From IMG/VR virus record IMGVR_UViG_3300027851_000133, positions 1 to 22,956 of that record: DNA of 22,956 nucleotides. One strand, written 5' to 3'. Made by a program: the position numbers and the translations under genes. Shown here one piece after another: positions 1 through 6,737 of this stretch (positions are counted from its first letter, which is position 1; every line of letters starts with the position of its first letter). The notes below the pieces were generated by a model, which was not told the origin of the DNA, made no database searches, and worked only from the letters and a program-made list of their open reading frames with translations. The stretch is from a virus.

Positions 1-98
1 GTTACGGTAGGGGGAACTTCTTGAAAGGTGGAGCAGGCTGAAAGTCCGATAAGAAGCGAAATAAGGGCTGCGATATAAATTGCTTGACGGGTATTCAT
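1..98 (-). CDS. Host lipoprotein, N-terminal fragment (runs off the left edge)
   Basis: The minus strand is open from an ATG at 98 to the window edge, giving 32 full codons. The protein starts with a short basic stretch (MNTRQ), a hydrophobic segment (about residues 6-20) and a lipobox L19-S20-A21-C22, so it should be exported, lipid-modified at Cys22 and anchored to the membrane. The residues after the Cys (STFQEVPPTVT) look like a flexible linker. Nothing can be said about the mature domain. It points away from the tRNA and prophage and is presumably a host gene flanking the insertion. A perfect TATAAT lies 7 nt before the ATG, and only a weak purine stretch (GAAGG) touches the start. Confidence 0.6.
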   Translation of the reverse strand, partial: MNTRQAIYIAALISLLIGLSACSTFQEVPPTV

Positions 99-105
99 CC
101 TTCGC

Positions 106-111
106 ATTATA
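106..111 (-). promoter_or_regulatory. Candidate -10 box of the host lipoprotein gene
   Basis: The minus strand reads TATAAT here, a perfect sigma-70-type -10 hexamer, ending 7 nt before the lipoprotein ATG. With normal spacing transcription would start at or very near the A of the ATG, giving an almost leaderless message. No convincing -35 hexamer is seen at 16-18 nt upstream, which would lie next to the tRNA 5' end. Confidence 0.35.
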
Positions 112-132
112 CTCGGCAGGCTTGAAAGTCAT

Positions 133-207
133 CGGGGCGTGGCGCAGTCCGGCTAGCGCGCTTGCTTTGGGAGCAAGAGGTCGTAGGTTCGAATCCTATC
201 GCCCCGA
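133..207 (+). tRNA. tRNA-Pro (anticodon TGG); prophage attachment gene
   Basis: A full cloverleaf can be drawn by eye. The acceptor stem is CGGGGCG (133-139) with CGCCCCG (200-206) and A207 as discriminator. The anticodon stem is CTTGC/GCAAG around the loop TTTGGGA, which gives anticodon TGG (proline). The T arm is GTAGG-TTCGAAT-CCTAT. CCA is not encoded. A tyrosine integrase gene follows 540 bases downstream, the usual arrangement when a prophage integrates at a tRNA 3' end, so the 3' half of this gene is probably the attL core and supplied by phage DNA. The matching attR copy is not in the window. Confidence 0.95.
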
Positions 208-214
208 CAAAAAC

Positions 215-254
215 GGCTTTTTTTAATCTTTCTGCAATTGCAATAAAAAAAGCC
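215..254. repeat. 10-bp perfect inverted repeat with a central palindrome, beside attL
   Basis: GGC followed by seven T (215-224) is matched by seven A followed by GCC (245-254) around a 20-nt centre. The centre contains a second, perfect 10-bp palindrome, TGCAATTGCA (233-242). The T run just after the tRNA could help end tRNA transcription. The symmetric layout immediately inside the prophage end also fits a binding region for integrase or an excision factor. A poor promoter match (TTGCAA at 238-243, 15-nt spacer, TATGTT at 259-264) overlaps it and could serve the HTH/integrase pair. The rest of 211-345 shows no gene. Confidence 0.45.
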
Positions 255-345
255 ATCATATGTTCTGCCTTGGAGAGGGCGAATGAACGGGATCATCTGC
301 ACCGGATCTCATTCATTTACCCTTTTTTGATTCCAGGAGCAGACC

Positions 346-747
346 ATGAGAAACCCACTTCTCAAACATGCGCAGATTATTCGTCTTGGGCGACTTCTCG
401 ACATGATGTACAAACCATCTGAGATTGCTGAAGAGATTGGTGTGGCAGTTGACACGATTTACCGGTCCTATCTTCCGGCCGGACTCCCCTTCATTCGCGA
501 AAATAATTCCATTTGGATCCACGGGCGAACCTTCGCCAAATGGGCAGAAGATTTAGCTGCATCACAGCGACGCCAGCGCCCGGGCCTGCCAGCTGGGCAT
601 GGCTATTGCATGAAGTGCAATAAGCCTGTCCCAATGAATAACCCCATCGTCGTATTTACCAATCGATACATTCAAATCAACCAATCCCCCTGCCCGACCT
701 GTGGATGCAGTGTCAACCGCTTTAGCAAGAAAGAGGTGTCATCATGA
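346..747 (+). CDS. Small HTH/zinc-ribbon protein, integrase partner (candidate excisionase or regulator)
   Basis: This 133-aa protein has a good ribosome site (AGGAG, 6 nt before ATG). Residues about 10-70 look like a helix-turn-helix domain with recognition-helix candidates in PSEIAEEIGVAVDTIYRSYL (24-43), followed by a segment typical of small winged-helix or MerR/Xis-like DNA-binding proteins. The C-terminal part carries Cys88-x2-Cys91 and Cys116-x2-Cys119, with an extra Cys121, which should form a zinc ribbon. Its stop overlaps the integrase start by 4 nt (ATGA), so the two are translationally coupled. By position it may be a recombination directionality factor or a regulator of the integrase. 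That role is inferred; I do not recognise a named family. Confidence 0.8.
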   Translation: MRNPLLKHAQIIRLGRLLDMMYKPSEIAEEIGVAVDTIYRSYLPAGLPFIRENNSIWIHGRTFAKWAEDLAASQRRQRPGLPAGHGYCMKCNKPVPMNNPIVVFTNRYIQINQSPCPTCGCSVNRFSKKEVSS

Positions 748-1793
748 TCAACCGTCAGAACTGGCTGGATGTCCGTGCCTACCTCACCCATCTTGATAAG
801 CGCCTTGGTCGTGATCCGAAGACTATTGCAAAGTATTGGAATTACCTTCGCCATCTTATTGAGTGGGCAGATGGCACCCCATTACCACATGCTCATCGCA
901 TCATCGATCCTGTCTTCCCTCTCTATCTCACTACCGCTCGTAATGACAGCCGCAGCACTCCACTATCCTATTCAACATCATACAAAGCCTTGATGACCAC
1001 CCGCCTCTTTTACGAGTACGCCAGCAAAGTCTGGGCGTCCCGTTATAAACACGTATCCGGCTTATGGTTGGAGACTCTGGTGCCACGCACCAAGCCAGAC
1101 CCAACCTCTGAAGATCTCCGTTTCTACACCCTCGATGAACTCAGAGCCATTGCCACTGTTTCTACAGCAACGCTCCGGGAAGAACGGGCTCAGGCAGGGG
1201 CATGTATGCTCTTCCTGTCCGGAATGCGTCCCGACTCTCTCGCCTCCATCCCGCGTCAGTGCGTGGATCTTCTCAATCGCCGCCTTATGCAAAAACCCAA
1301 CATGGGCATTCGTACAAAAAACAAGAAGTCGGCGATTACCTACCTGCTTGATATTCCTGAACTCATGGCAGTTGTTCAACGTTGGGACGCCAAGGTCAGT
1401 CACATGGCGCCAAACGCCCTATGGTATAGCACCCTGCAAGCTGGTGGTGAGCACCTGCGCGAAACCTCACATGCAATCGAGAAACGTGTCTCAGAAGTCG
1501 GCGAGGATATCCGGCAAATCTGCGCACGTGCTGGTGTCGAATATAAATCCCCTCATAAGTTCCGTTATGGTCACATTGTTTATGCTCGAAGCCTTGCCAG
1601 AACTGTCGAGGAAGCCAAGGCTGTCAGTCAGAATGTGCTGCACTCCACGATGATCACAACAGACAAAATATATGCCAACCTCACCACCAATCAGGTGCAG
1701 AATGTGATTCTCAACCTTGGAACCCAAACAAAAAAAATCGATCAAGCAGAGGTTCTCCGCCTGATCGAAATGCTCAAAGATCAGCTCACTTGA
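744..1793 (+). CDS. int: Tyrosine recombinase (prophage integrase)
   Basis: This 349-aa protein should catalyse site-specific recombination between attP and the tRNA-Pro attB, and excision with a directionality factor. The N-terminal part (about 1-115) resembles a SAM-like core-binding domain. The catalytic domain shows the family residues: Arg162 in LSGMRPDSL, a Lys in the TKNKKS beta-turn (192-195), His271 and Arg274 in HKFRYGH, His300 in NVLHST and the nucleophile Tyr310 in DKIYANL. All are present, so it should be active. The start overlaps the upstream HTH gene (ATGA) and has a GAGG-type ribosome site. Its last 8 bases overlap the convergent end of the phage late operon, and no terminator separates them. 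Confidence 0.95.
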   Translation: MINRQNWLDVRAYLTHLDKRLGRDPKTIAKYWNYLRHLIEWADGTPLPHAHRIIDPVFPLYLTTARNDSRSTPLSYSTSYKALMTTRLFYEYASKVWASRYKHVSGLWLETLVPRTKPDPTSEDLRFYTLDELRAIATVSTATLREERAQAGACMLFLSGMRPDSLASIPRQCVDLLNRRLMQKPNMGIRTKNKKSAITYLLDIPELMAVVQRWDAKVSHMAPNALWYSTLQAGGEHLRETSHAIEKRVSEVGEDIRQICARAGVEYKSPHKFRYGHIVYARSLARTVEEAKAVSQNVLHSTMITTDKIYANLTTNQVQNVILNLGTQTKKIDQAEVLRLIEMLKDQLT

Positions 1794-1974
1794 TCCGGTC
1801 ATTCTCATCGAGCATATTAAGCTTTTTGAGAATAGCAAGGAACAATTCATCCTTGTCTTTTTGTGCCATCGTTTTCGGATCTTTTCCCCTGTGCTTGCTG
1901 ACGATCGTGTCAGCTGATTTGCTGGTATCAGAGACTTTAATACGCTTGCCCTGTTTGACTACTTGACTTGTCAT
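1786..1974 (-). CDS. Small charged hypothetical protein, last gene of the late operon
   Basis: This 62-aa protein is lysine- and aspartate-rich, with a likely C-terminal helix (about residues 40-60, KDELFLAILKKLNML). There is no signal peptide, membrane segment or cysteine. Its ATG overlaps the stop of the upstream gene (ATGA), which supports real, coupled translation. Its 3' end overlaps the convergent integrase gene by 8 bases. The family is not recognised. By position after the tail fibre it could be a small virion or fibre-assembly accessory protein, but nothing in the sequence proves that. Confidence 0.6.
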   Translation of the reverse strand: MTSQVVKQGKRIKVSDTSKSADTIVSKHRGKDPKTMAQKDKDELFLAILKKLNMLDENDRIK

Positions 1975-2372
1975 GCTGGCACCTCCACGGCAAATATGAC
2001 CACACGGGTAGACCCAACCTGCACCAACAGAGTGGTGTTTGGCGTATCGCAGGTGAGCTCGAGCGTGTCCATGCCAGATTCGTCCAGGGTCAAACTTTGC
2101 GCCTGTCCATTGATCGTGTAATCAACGGTTGCACCTGGTTCACCGCGAAATGTTACTACTGCAAGGTCTTGCCCATCTGCAAGAATAATATTTTGTGATG
2201 TACTAAGGCTTAGGCTGAGACTAATCGGCAATCCTTTTTCGATGTTTTGGAACTTGCTAACCTCAGCGGGTGTTAGCTCGCGACTGAAATCTGCCTGTGA
2301 ATTGTCGAAATGGTCAACCCATACTCGTGTGACCGGCAAACCTGCTGCTTCCAATTGTTCAAATGTAAACAT
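1971..2372 (-). CDS. Hypothetical distal tail-module protein with Ig-like C-terminus
   Basis: This 133-aa protein has a clear ribosome site (AAGGA, 6 nt before ATG). The N-terminal third (MFTFEQLEAAGLPV..., then LTPAEVSKFQNI) is helical and resembles small phage proteins found after tail fibre genes. Residues about 62-131 look like one beta-sandwich domain (alternating hydrophobic strands, GATVDYTING turn, LTCDTPNTT strand) of the Ig-like kind common in phage structural proteins. It follows the tail fibre by 10 nt and overlaps the next gene by 4 nt. A role at the fibre or host-contact end is inferred from position and fold only. Confidence 0.7.
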   Translation of the reverse strand: MFTFEQLEAAGLPVTRVWVDHFDNSQADFSRELTPAEVSKFQNIEKGLPISLSLSLSTSQNIILADGQDLAVVTFRGEPGATVDYTINGQAQSLTLDESGMDTLELTCDTPNTTLLVQVGSTRVVIFAVEVPA

Positions 2373-2382
2373 AAGATATCCT

Positions 2383-3975
2383 TTAGATTTGATATTCCAT
2401 GATTGGCATTGTTAGAACGCGTTTATTGCCCGATGCCGTGAATGAGCTAGAACCAAATGCCAGAACTATATTGCCCTGTGTAGCACCAGATAAAATGTAA
2501 ATACGCGATGGATTGGTTAAATTGGTGCCGTTATCCGTACACCCCAACACTCCATACCAAATTGCATTTGTAATTGTTTTTGCTCGAAATGGTAATTCGA
2601 GCGTAAAGGCAGTCGAATTACTTGTGCCAGCCGTATTACTAATTACAAAAAAGCGAACACTGTCTCGTGTGATCTTGTATGGGGCAAAGTCATTTGTTGG
2701 AATGGATGAAAAACCACCCCATCCAGGATTCCAAATCATCCACGGTGTTTCAAAAATAGGATAGTTGATAACCCGATCAGTTGCTGGCACAGACCAATTG
2801 TAGGATGCGCTGCCTGAGTTTGTAGCAGTTACAGATCCAATGTTGACAATCTTATCCGTAGAAGCCGGTGCGCTTCCGCTATAGGCAAGATAATCCTCAT
2901 TTGTAGCGGTAGATGAAAAATCAGCGTAGGAGAATCCAAAGCAACGCGCCACTCCAATAAATACTTCCGATGCGGCTGCTCGCCATCCCAAATGCACTAG
3001 CAGATAAAGGATTTGGTTCGAGTGTTGCGCTGAACCAGCTTTGAATGTAGATGTTCCTGCATTAATGGTCACTGACAACGCTGAAGTGATACTTCGCTCT
3101 GTGCCATCAATAACAACTTTGACTGGATCTGATGCGGAAGGATCACTGCCAGTAAGGGTCTTGATAGCCACGGTTAAGTTGTTGCTCGATACCGTTCGTA
3201 CAATTTTCCCGTTCTTGAGCATCCCTTCGGCATTGGCAAGATCGGCGCCTGTTACAGTGGTTTCTTTCCAGACAGCTGCACCTACCGAAACGTCAACGGC
3301 AACATACTCCTTGTCATTTGTCTCGTCGAGCCAGCGATCATCCAAGGCATAACCAGCGGAGCTGTCATCACTGGCTGTTGGTGCTGCAGTTTTACCGATA
3401 TGCTTGCGGGGATAGCGTGCATCACCACGTGCATCATTATGATACTGTGGATGATCATCATCCCCTAAACCGGTAAGAGCGCCATGATCAGTCACACCGC
3501 CAGGGATTTCAACTTTCGTTTTTCCAGCATCATCTGTGACTGTTACACCTGCACCGGTGAAATTGAGCGTGCTACGTTGAGTAATTGGCGTGCCTTCATC
3601 TTCGATGGCATGCCCACCCCCGGGGATATCTACTTGCGTGCCCCCCACTTCGTTTGTAACCGTCACACCTGCACCAACGAAATTCAATTTGGCACGCTGC
3701 GGCATATCAACGCCTTCATCCTGGATCACATGACCGTCGACACCGGCACCGGTCCCTGCAGGAACAGTCCAATTGCCATCACCATCTAAGTATTCGGTTG
3801 GGTTGCCAGATGGGACGGGCATATCTGCTTCGAGATTGTCGACGCGAGTATCCAATGCAGAGATTGCCGCTGCCTGATTAGTGATCGCCAGATCCAGTTC
3901 GCCAAGCGGGGCCCGGATGACGCTCATTTTTGCTTCAGCACCATCAGCTGGGGGGGTATGGTAATTTGATGTCAT
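2383..3975 (-). CDS. Tail fibre / receptor-binding-type structural protein
   Basis: This 530-aa protein has a GGAG ribosome site 5 nt before ATG. The N-terminus (1-55) ends in a short coiled coil (ISALDTRVDNLEAD) typical of trimeric fibres. Two copies of a 40-residue module follow (82-121 and 122-160; shared GAGVTVT and VDIPGG/VEIPGG). Then comes the HGALTGLGDDDHPQYH element (164-179), widespread in phage fibres and tail appendages. The C-terminal 250 residues are rich in Ser, Thr, Asn and aromatic residues, as expected for a beta-rich tip. No enzymatic depolymerase motif was seen. It follows the Gp37-like gene, the normal place for a fibre. The receptor is unknown. Confidence 0.8.
   Translation of the reverse strand: MTSNYHTPPADGAEAKMSVIRAPLGELDLAITNQAAAISALDTRVDNLEADMPVPSGNPTEYLDGDGNWTVPAGTGAGVDGHVIQDEGVDMPQRAKLNFVGAGVTVTNEVGGTQVDIPGGGHAIEDEGTPITQRSTLNFTGAGVTVTDDAGKTKVEIPGGVTDHGALTGLGDDDHPQYHNDARGDARYPRKHIGKTAAPTASDDSSAGYALDDRWLDETNDKEYVAVDVSVGAAVWKETTVTGADLANAEGMLKNGKIVRTVSSNNLTVAIKTLTGSDPSASDPVKVVIDGTERSITSALSVTINAGTSTFKAGSAQHSNQILYLLVHLGWRAAASEVFIGVARCFGFSYADFSSTATNEDYLAYSGSAPASTDKIVNIGSVTATNSGSASYNWSVPATDRVINYPIFETPWMIWNPGWGGFSSIPTNDFAPYKITRDSVRFFVISNTAGTSNSTAFTLELPFRAKTITNAIWYGVLGCTDNGTNLTNPSRIYILSGATQGNIVLAFGSSSFTASGNKRVLTMPIMEYQI
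3496..3732 (-). repeat. Two tandem 40-residue modules in the tail fibre gene
   Basis: Residues 82-121 and 122-160 of the fibre align without gaps, starting HVIQDEG and HAIEDEG and sharing QR-x2-LNF-x-GAGVTVT. The DNA copies have diverged, so this is an old duplication or a functional repeat rather than recent slippage. Confidence 0.8.
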
Positions 3976-3984
3976 AAACTCTCC

Positions 3985-5877
3985 TTATGAATAAGCCACT
4001 GCCTGCACCACACCACGCACGGTGATCTGTGCTTCGATGCGGGCAGTCTTTGCAGTTGCAGTAGTGATTGCGATCTCATTATTCTCTTGCGCCGGTCGAA
4101 AAACAGCATCAACCAGGTCGTCGGTGATGTCGAGTTCGTACCATCCATTACCGATATCAACCACAGCCGTCCTTAAGTCTGAGCCGCCATTCAATTTGAT
4201 AACAAGATTTGCGAGCGCCAGAGTATTGGCGCCACTTCCCTCGAAGATCCCATATTGCATTGAGATGTTTGGAGTCAGGTCGTGGGTGTGATCAGGGGTA
4301 GTATGTGAGTGAGCTGGAACAGTTACATTGTGAGTGTGCAACGTTGACCCAATAGCGTGATAATGCGTTGCTCCATCGGGAATGTGATCACTTGTGTTGG
4401 ATGATGTCCAGTTTGCAGCATTGGACGATTGTGCGCTACCTCCACCAGAGCCAGAAGTTGAACCACCACCGCTAGAAGTTGTTGTACTTGAACCAGCCAC
4501 GCTCTTCACCGTGCTCCTCAGTGGTTGGATGCGAAAACGCATCACAGCACGTTGGATGGATGTGTACTCATCTCCAAGCCAAAAACGAAATGATGCGCCT
4601 TTGGAATTATCGAGTTCATCACGGTATGTGAATGTATCCACACTGGCGCCCAGCTGCTGATGAGCAGACAGCACCTTGGCGGTCATTGCCTGCCTGGCAA
4701 GGTAGTCACTGTCTGTCATGGGCATTCGGTCAATCGTAGAGATCATCACCGATGTGGTCGAGACGCCTTCAGGTGTGATTGCATGCTCCGCTTCGAGGAT
4801 GATGTAAGTACCATCAAGGTCATATTTCACGACTCCATCGAGTATGGAACGATAGACCACACGCAATGTTGTGCCAGGCTGCAGCATCTGCCCCACTTTT
4901 GCCAGCCCCACCTTATAAAACTTCTGAGGCGTACCATAGCGTCGCAGATGTTCGACCGAGGCTTGCATCAGCATATTGGCAGCTGCTTGGATATCCGCGG
5001 TCGTATTTGAGAGCGGTCCGATGTTCTTGAAGTCAAGCACGCGCTCAATGCGACCGTAACTACTTTCACTTGCATCACGTTTGATGTAGTTTCCTGCTGT
5101 GCTTAGGGTATAGCCGGTCGGTGCAGCGTCTGTGACGTGTGCCAATGTCAGAGCTACACCACCATTGCCCGAGCCACGTGGAATGACGCGAGTGATCAAG
5201 TCGGCAGCGTCACTGACCTCTTCGAGGGATGTGATTAGGGCGATTTCATTCGCCGTTTCTGCAGCAACAGGGTTGTTGATGTGTTGTACAGCCCGCACGC
5301 CAGAGGCGACAAAGGTTGAGGCGGGTCCAATCCAATCCACGGTCCGGCCAGATCCAAGGCGCCAATGCTCGCCGATATGCTCACCGATTCCAATCAATGC
5401 ATTGAGCACGGTTTCACCATCGTATCCAGCATAGACGTTGGTCAGGGTGGTGCCGTTGTTGATCATCCAACCTGCAGGTGCTAACGCCATGACCTGGTCG
5501 GGTCCATCACTAACCCCTGCTCCACCTGCAGAGAGGTCAAGTGTGCCCACCGATCGATATGTGAGCTCACGAGCAAGGTCATTGCCTGAGACGGTGATAG
5601 TAAAACTGCCATCGGCAGCGATCGAGCGCACGATCTTGTCCGCGACTCCACCGCCAAAAATTTGTAGATTGCCATTGCGATCTACGTACTTGCAAATGGC
5701 GACGCGCTTCTCTGCCAGTGCTGTGAGATTGGGATCTGCGACCGATACAACAAACGAAAATTCACCAGAGGCAGAAAGGCGGGCAACATGGCGAAATTGA
5801 GAACCACGCAGCGGACCCTTGCCAATACGATTGCCAGAGGCGTCTTCGATGTCTACCCAAAAATTACGGATCTCCAT
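3985..5877 (-). CDS. Gp37-like tail protein (tail tip/tail-associated protein) with His-rich insert
   Basis: The start chosen is the ATG at 5877, whose A is shared with the upstream stop (TAATG); an in-frame TTG at 5886 is the alternative. The protein is 630 aa. Residues 1-400 match the pattern of siphovirus Gp37-like/tail-tip proteins: beta-rich, with IFGGGVADK (about 74) and GNDLARELTYRSVG (about 98). These build the tail tip after the distal tail protein. Around 463-485 is a Ser/Gly/Thr-rich linker, then a His-rich segment with four H-x-H motifs (505-532), then a beta-rich C-terminal domain. H-x-H repeats bind metal in some phage fibre tips. No peptidase or lysozyme motif was seen. It sits between Dit and fibre genes, as expected. 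Confidence 0.75.
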   Translation of the reverse strand: MEIRNFWVDIEDASGNRIGKGPLRGSQFRHVARLSASGEFSFVVSVADPNLTALAEKRVAICKYVDRNGNLQIFGGGVADKIVRSIAADGSFTITVSGNDLARELTYRSVGTLDLSAGGAGVSDGPDQVMALAPAGWMINNGTTLTNVYAGYDGETVLNALIGIGEHIGEHWRLGSGRTVDWIGPASTFVASGVRAVQHINNPVAAETANEIALITSLEEVSDAADLITRVIPRGSGNGGVALTLAHVTDAAPTGYTLSTAGNYIKRDASESSYGRIERVLDFKNIGPLSNTTADIQAAANMLMQASVEHLRRYGTPQKFYKVGLAKVGQMLQPGTTLRVVYRSILDGVVKYDLDGTYIILEAEHAITPEGVSTTSVMISTIDRMPMTDSDYLARQAMTAKVLSAHQQLGASVDTFTYRDELDNSKGASFRFWLGDEYTSIQRAVMRFRIQPLRSTVKSVAGSSTTTSSGGGSTSGSGGGSAQSSNAANWTSSNTSDHIPDGATHYHAIGSTLHTHNVTVPAHSHTTPDHTHDLTPNISMQYGIFEGSGANTLALANLVIKLNGGSDLRTAVVDIGNGWYELDITDDLVDAVFRPAQENNEIAITTATAKTARIEAQITVRGVVQAVAYS

Positions 5878-6737
5878 TAGTACCAAACCTCATAATACGA
5901 AAAATCGATCGTGGAGCCTGTGCCGCCACCAGTGAATGTGATGGTGATATCGTTGTCACCAGCAACGAGCGAGAACCAGGCTGCCAGGTCGGCAGTTGGA
6001 GATAGCGTGAGGTCGTCATATGCATCGAGCCCATCATTCGTGACCTGCATGGTGCCTGTGTCGATGATCAATACATCGCCTGAAGCAATCGTGCCGCTAA
6101 AGGTGAGAGACTCTCCACCGGTGCGGGATATGGTGATACTTGTAATTGCAGCGCTCCCTGCCTCGACGTTGATCCGCAATGCACGAATTGTTGCTCGACC
6201 GATATCTTCACTGGTCGAGACGACAATTGCAGCCGGAGAGCTCACCAGATCAAAAGATTGACCACTATCGAATGACAAGCCTGTGTCGAAGTATTCTCCG
6301 CTATCGAAATACCAAGTACCACCCAGGCTGCCACGCCAGTGGCTTTCCTGAGTGACAAAACGTAGATCGATGTCCTGCATGATGCCATTACCAAACTTTG
6401 TCTGTTCGTAACTGCGCTGAGCTGCCACTTCCACAAGGCGTGCATATTGCCAATGGATCCGCCCTGCTTTGGTTTCTCTGTACAGACGGTTGCGTGTGCC
6501 ACGCAATGCCAGAAACTGTAAGAAAAGCTGCTCAGTCTCTGCAGCTGTAGCTCCGCATAGTCGGCGTGAGATCATACGTTCAACCGTACCCACGTTTTTT
6601 TGTTGACTACCAAAATTGTCGAGCGCGCCACCCTCAGGGAGTGGATAGTATGAGGTCGGTGTGGATCCAGATCCAATCACGTCTACCTGGTTGTAGTGTT
6701 CGAGATTGATGAGACCAAATCGGGTTAGCCGATACAT
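5877..6737 (-). CDS. Distal tail (Dit)-like protein
   Basis: The start is set at the second of two adjacent ATGs, 6 nt after GGAGG; the first, at 6740, is only 3 nt away. The product is 286 aa. The N-terminal part (MYRLTRFGLINLEHYNQ, then a LFLQFLALRGTR segment) resembles phage tail-family/Dit proteins that join the tail tube to the tip hub. A stretch of FDSG-type hexamers links it to a C-terminal beta-sandwich domain ending in SYYEVWY, a common end for Dit-like proteins that bind neighbouring tip parts. The gene overlaps the tape-measure stop and the next gene (TAATG). The assignment rests on position and general features. Confidence 0.65.
   Translation of the reverse strand: MYRLTRFGLINLEHYNQVDVIGSGSTPTSYYPLPEGGALDNFGSQQKNVGTVERMISRRLCGATAAETEQLFLQFLALRGTRNRLYRETKAGRIHWQYARLVEVAAQRSYEQTKFGNGIMQDIDLRFVTQESHWRGSLGGTWYFDSGEYFDTGLSFDSGQSFDLVSSPAAIVVSTSEDIGRATIRALRINVEAGSAAITSITISRTGGESLTFSGTIASGDVLIIDTGTMQVTNDGLDAYDDLTLSPTADLAAWFSLVAGDNDITITFTGGGTGSTIDFSYYEVWY
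6243..6308 (-). repeat. FDSG-type hexapeptide tandem repeat in the Dit-like gene
   Basis: Three and a half units of six residues, FDSGEY, FDTGLS, FDSGQS, FDLV, occupy residues 145-166 (counted from the first ATG) between the two domains of the Dit-like protein. Confidence 0.7.

Noticed and set aside
1738-1767. Weak inverted repeat (CGATCA/TGATCG) near the end of int, as a terminator
   Set aside because: Arms are only six bases, the loop is long and no T run follows. It lies inside coding sequence.
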